DNA from: Sipunculus nudus
Lineage: Eukaryota > Annelida > Sipuncula > Golfingiida > Sipunculidae
Reading direction: 5' to 3'
Assembly: GCA_026874595.1 (NCBI GenBank)
Contig: CM049308.1
Location: 71,396,624-71,460,623 of the forward strand
DNA: 64,000 nucleotides
Shown here: in pieces, positions 49,101 through 55,100 of the stretch
How the letters are laid out: each line of letters begins with the position of its first letter
How positions within the stretch are numbered: position 1 is the stretch's first letter
Translations under genes and position numbers: made by a program
Notes under the pieces: generated by a model
Databases searched by the model: none
The model's input: the letters and a program-made list of their open reading frames with translations, nothing else
Told to the model about the DNA's origin: nothing

Positions 49101-52100
49101 GCCTAAAAAAATTGAAATTGCCTGAATGTTTAACCTGACATTTGGTGCATTGGTACTTATTTACCATGTTTCTTTTTTCTCAACCTCTGAACACAGGTTA
49201 CAGACATGTATGCTTAAGGAATGAGATGAACTTACCTATCAGTTTAGCAGTACTGTTTGTCCACATCAAGGTTGGTGACTATGTGCCTGATGCCTTTGCA
49301 GGTGAGTTCATCATTGTAAAAAAAAAATTTTAAATCATTATTCAATTTTTTTGGCCTTTTAGTTGCTTTGTCTATTTTATGAGGATGAAGGTATCCATAC
49401 AGTGAGATTAATATGTTATTATTAAGCCTCCTGGATTTCAGGTTTTATATGCACTGGGTTAGGATTAATCCAGAAGTCATAACCTGTTGTTAAGACATAA
49501 GAGCAAATCTCTGAGGTTCTATAACGAGATATCACCATTATGCTATTGAGGTACTGGCGGGGTTCGAACCGAGGACCTTCAGCTACAAAGTCCAGTGCCC
49601 TAACCACTTGGCTACATCCTACATCCTTGTGTTTTTAACAAAAAATTTTTAGATAAAATTTATTGTGTTTAATTTTAACTGTTTGTGAGACAAACAGTAA
49701 CCATTTTCCTGAGGAGAAGGGTGTCTGTCCAAGAGGGATTCTAAAAGACAAAACATTTGGTTGGCCAAAAGACTGTTCATTATACAGGGGTGTCCACCCA
49801 AGAGGGGTGTCCATAACCAAAGGATTCAATGTACAGGTATTTTTCTGAAAAGTTATTTATTGGGAAGCAAAATGAATATAGTTTTCTTTCTGAAGGGATT
49901 TTTATTAAGACAGAAAAAAATGTAGAATGATGTTGTAGAGTTATCAAGGAATTGATTACAGGTTTATAATAATGTAGACCTGAGATATGTTCTGGTTAAA
50001 ATGTTAAATTTTTATTTAATTAAATAATTGCAATCAACTTAAACACTCAAATCTCAGCCACACTAATGCTGCACTTATAGACCATTCCAACACATATTAG
50101 ATGCCAAAAAAATTAAAATGTACAGTAAATTTCCTATCACACAGTAAATAAAATATCCTTGTGTCGAATATTTGATGATTTAATTAAACCTCTTCCAGAC
50201 TTGGCTGCTGCGCTTGTTAACCCAATTGCTTACCAGTCAGCACTAGAGAAGCACGCCCAGCAGCTGGCGGTTCTAACAGATGACTTCGACTTTGACGTAA
50301 GTACCATCTTCACTGGGAGCAGGGTCTCAGCATAGCAATTGTACATTTTCAGGAAGGGTTGTGGTAAAATAACAAGAAGGGTCTACCACAGCAGTTCTGT
50401 ATAGATGAAGCAATGATTACTTTTACTGACACTGTTTAACAGTCCTTGTAGCTCATTTATAATCAGGATGTTTTTCATTCATTGGGTTTTATGATTTTGT
50501 AAGAAATATCATTGTAAAACTTCTTTTACCAATGAAGATACCAGGTATTATATAATACAGGCTAGGGCATTGTTTGCCATACAACATCTTCATTTGCAGA
50601 ACATTATGGCTCTTTCCCTCATTATGGCTCTTTCCCTCATTTAGAAATTCAGAGTAGATATTCTCTTGAGAAAATATTCAGGAATGCTTATGATTGCAGA
50701 AATGTGAGATTGACAAATGCAAAGTAACAGATTGTTTAATCAGTTAATAAATCTGTGTTAATGATTGTCAGACTTATGAATGTCTAGTGACATTTCATGC
50801 TAATGGTGCTGAACATCTTTGCAAGCCATTAATATGGTATAAATATGCCTTTGTAACCAATTCGATTTTTGGGGTATTTGTATAACAAGATTAATGCTCA
50901 GTCATTATTTGAATTCCCAGAAATATAATCATTTTACCTGTCTGTGATTTATAAGTAATATCTTCTGAATTTAGAAGATAAAGAAAAACACCAAATAATG
51001 CTGTGTCAGTAAAAAAATTCCGGCTATCATTTAAACTGTACTGTGGTGGATGACATATTAATCCTTTAACAATATAGGACAGTGTTCAAATTAATACAGG
51101 GTATGTAATATTACAAACTATACAGTATACTCTTTCTTCATTTAGTAATAGTCTAACTTTTAGGATGCATTGTAATAACAGTCTCTCCACTGATACCCCG
51201 TGCATGGGGTCTAACTTGTACAAATTAACAAATAGGTCAGTTTCTACTTAATAAAAAAAAATCATGTATTTTTCATAAGTATTGACTTGGAATAACTTGG
51301 ATGGGGAATAGACTTATTTTAGTTTACTTAACAGTTAAGAACTAATATACATTGCATCTCACCTTGTTGGCTTTGGAAATGCAAACTGATTGTATTTGTG
51401 TGGTTGTCCCAGGGATCTGTTTGTAAATAAATTCTTATTCTCTCAAGGTGTGTGCTGAATTGTTATTTGATGTTCTCGTGACTTGAGCTGTGTTGTATAT
51501 ATTAATGTGTGTATTCACTGCCTCGCCACCCCTGCAAAAACTGAATGGTTGGATCCATCATTATTAAGTGGATCATCTCATTCACACCACCAGGGAGGGC
51601 AGAATGTTAATTGGACATAGGCTACATTAATCTAACAAAAGGGATAATCTTTTTTGTAGGAAGAAGAAAAAGTAGTAAGGACTTACTAAATTTTCCTCTT
51701 AAACTAACCTTGCATTTTGGTAGTCTTTTCATTTGGTTATGAGATGATTAGCATTTCAGAGCATTCAGAATTGTGATGGACCATGCTGATTTTTTATGGT
51801 TTTTAGGGACTTTTAATGACTTTACTGTCAAGGTCACTGTGTGAAAAGGATATTGTCTCTGCAAGCAGTCTGCACTGGAAAGGAATTAATTGATTAAATG
51901 ATGTCAAATCTTCTCAGGAGGACCTGTAAGGACATATTATGTTAATAAACATAAAAATAATCAAATACTTTAGGATTGCAGAATATAGTGTGTTGGAAAT
52001 TCCCCCCCCCCCCCCTTAAAGAAATATAAAACATACGCATTACTCTATAAAAATCTGATATGACTATCCATACTTCTGGATTATTAGTTTAACAAAACCA

Positions 52101-55100
52101 GTTTCACTTTTCACAGAAATTACTGTGTATGATAATAATATCATTAAGGCTGAGTTCCAAGAAGTGTATTTTTTGTGCCCTTTTCTTTCTCGGCAAATTA
52201 GTATTAGCTAAGTAAAAATGTCTAAGAAGAGTGATCTTTTTTATGAACTTTTTAAGTCATGTTAGCTGTTGTGATTATTATACAATACACAGAGTGGATG
52301 CTGGTAACACCAAAAACCAAACTGAATATGTTAGAATTTGGGAGGGGGGGGGGGGCCCAAGAACTTCTTAGAACATAGTGAAAAGTGTGTTCTTTCTAAT
52401 TTTCTCAAGCTTTAAACAGAATCCAGGGATGTATCAACAATTTTTGAAGGGGTTTACAGTTTACACTAAGGGGCTTATACACTAAAAATGCCCACAATTT
52501 CAACAAGAGGGATTAAGCCTTAAAATTTGGTGAGCAAAAATATGGCAAAAAAGGTAATTTCACCAAGTGAAGGGATGGGGGGTGTTTTTTTAAATCCCCT
52601 GACCCCCATGATCTGCCCCTGCATGTTTAGTGTTTGCAGAGATAAAATTTTACTTATAGTGACCTTGATGACCTTTGGCAGAATTTTCACGCTTTGCTTC
52701 TGTGTACATGACTTGCTTTATGTCTGTGAATGAGTTATCAATTCCAGCTGGCATTACAACCTTAGTATTAGTAAACCTAAAAAAATTTAATATTTTCAGG
52801 CCATTTGTTCATTTCAAAATGTATGCTGAAAACCAAGCTGGTACATATGGAAGCATTAAAGTAATTAAATTTAATATAAAGTCATTAATCATATAAAAAT
52901 ACAAATCAAATTGTTATATTCATCCCATGAAAATTCTCTTTTAAAATTTCTTTTAAATTTATCCATCTGATATGTTTTCATAATATTTGGTACATCCTAA
53001 ATTTATTTTTGAAAGGTTCAGCCAGTATAATATCAAAGTTCAACAGAGTTTCATATGTTAACTTGTCTGATGAGAATGTTCACAGATGTAAGCAATTGAT
53101 GTTTTTCTTTTAGCCAGTTAGCTTTTCAGTTTCCAGTTTAAGATACCAGAGAGTAATTTTATCTGTGTAATTCTTATCTTAATAGAAATTATGATCATAT
53201 CTGGTATAGATACCTTTCAGAGGACTTTATAAGCTCCACAGAAAAAAACTACAGGGCTCATTTTCAAAATGGCTTTTTCATGCAAATCCAAACGTTAACA
53301 ATAAAAAAATTTTACAATTTCAGGTGTTTGCATACATGATGTTAAATCTTTTACCACATATCCCAGCAACAGCAGGAGCTGTTAGCATAAAATGTTGCAG
53401 ACATAGTTTTTGGCCATAACCATGACAAAACTTAACTAAATAGCTATCTATATCTAATTCAGATCCATAGTTCAGTGTATGTTGTATAGACGAGATAAAA
53501 TTTAATTCTCTGTGTAAAAAAAACCCTAAATTTCTTAAATTTCCTTTTTTAAGTCTTCTAAGAATCCCTCTTATTCTTTTGTGTAATAATCTCATATCAG
53601 CAGGTTCAGAGTCAAAGTGCAGTAGGATGTTTTTATCTTTTTTCATACATATTAGATGGAGTTAACTCCCAATTATAACAGTACATGACTGAGAAATATT
53701 TTGATTTTGTGTATGTAAAAATAACGAGCCAAAATTGGCTAATAAAATAATTAAATTAGAACTCTGAAAAGTGTCTATGCTATCAAATATATATCATGAC
53801 TGTGTATTTGCATGTGCAGGCTGCAATAGTCTGCTGAATGCTTATTGTGTGTATTTAAATATTTTTTCTCCACAAATGCATGTTCTTTGAACTATGCAGC
53901 TTTTTCTGCTCTGTAGCTGTCCTCCAGGCTTATCTCCAGGGCTTGTATTTTACGTATGGCAGTTTTTATCACAGAAAAAATTTGAAAATTAAAATTTAAA
54001 GAGTATTTCCAGTCAGCATTCACAGCTTGGCACAGACTAGATTTTAACAAACTACAGTGTCTCTTATACCATGCCTGCACAAATCATGATTCTTCTGTTG
54101 TAAAGAGATCATCTCAAAGGGAACTTCATTAAGAAGTGAATGCTAATAATCTTAGTGTGTTAATATCATTAACAATGTCCATTTGAACAGTTCCAGTTTA
54201 CCTTTGCCTTCTAATTTATTAAGTGTTTCCTAGCATATATTTTTTTGGCTGTGTTCAGAGAAACAAAATATGATAAAAGCAGACAAATGTTGCTGATAGT
54301 GTAGTGACAGTAATCAACAACAGATGGCTCTGTATATTGAACAGGTCCAACTGTATTGCTCAACTCCTCTAAAAAAGGCTGACTGATTGAAAAGGTGTCA
54401 TTCTGGTTTCCCTTTTGTTTTAGACTTTTCCACGGAAATTATTTCTATAAATAATAATGTTATCAAACTGATTGATTATGACTGATTAGTAATTATTAGT
54501 GTTTGGAGTGTTCACTCCTCACACTGATTAATCAGTTAATGTTGCTCATATTTCCCATTAGTGCATATGATATGGGAAAGAGATTTATCCAAATTAATTC
54601 AGTACTAAACATTTTTCTAGGGGCTGTTAAAAGAGTGATGTCACTTTGCAGATGATTGTGTAAGTAACGGTTGATTGGTAATAAAAACTGTAGAACCAAT
54701 TAAGCCTCCCAAGAGTTATTAGAATCTGGCCCATATAATTAACCCGGCACATCTTTAATTTATTTTTTCTAAACTCACAACCTTTATATCTGCCTTCGTG
54801 ATAAATGCATGCATGCCTTCAGATCCTACAGTATGCTCTTTGTAAATATAATTAAAACCTTCATTTTCAGTGGTTATTAGTTGAGACAACCTTGACAATT
54901 AAGTCCCCCCCCCCCCCATCCTAAACTGAACACCACCCTCAAAGGACAGATAGGGGCCAGAGGCCACAAGGTCCTGTTTATTTTCCTATGATATAAGTTT
55001 TATTGCATGTTTAAAAACTCTTATAACAGATTCTCTTGTTGATAAAATTACGGCTAAATTGTGATATTATAGATCAACTGCTTGTTTTGAAGAGTTTTGT

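Noticed and set aside
49549-49625. Functional tRNA gene
   Set aside because: The anticodon arm does not pair and the acceptor stem is imperfect; better explained as a SINE head or pseudogene.
53320-53646. 108-codon minus-strand open frame in intron 18
   Set aside because: AT-rich composition equal to the intron, no recognisable motif, no sign of splice or start context.
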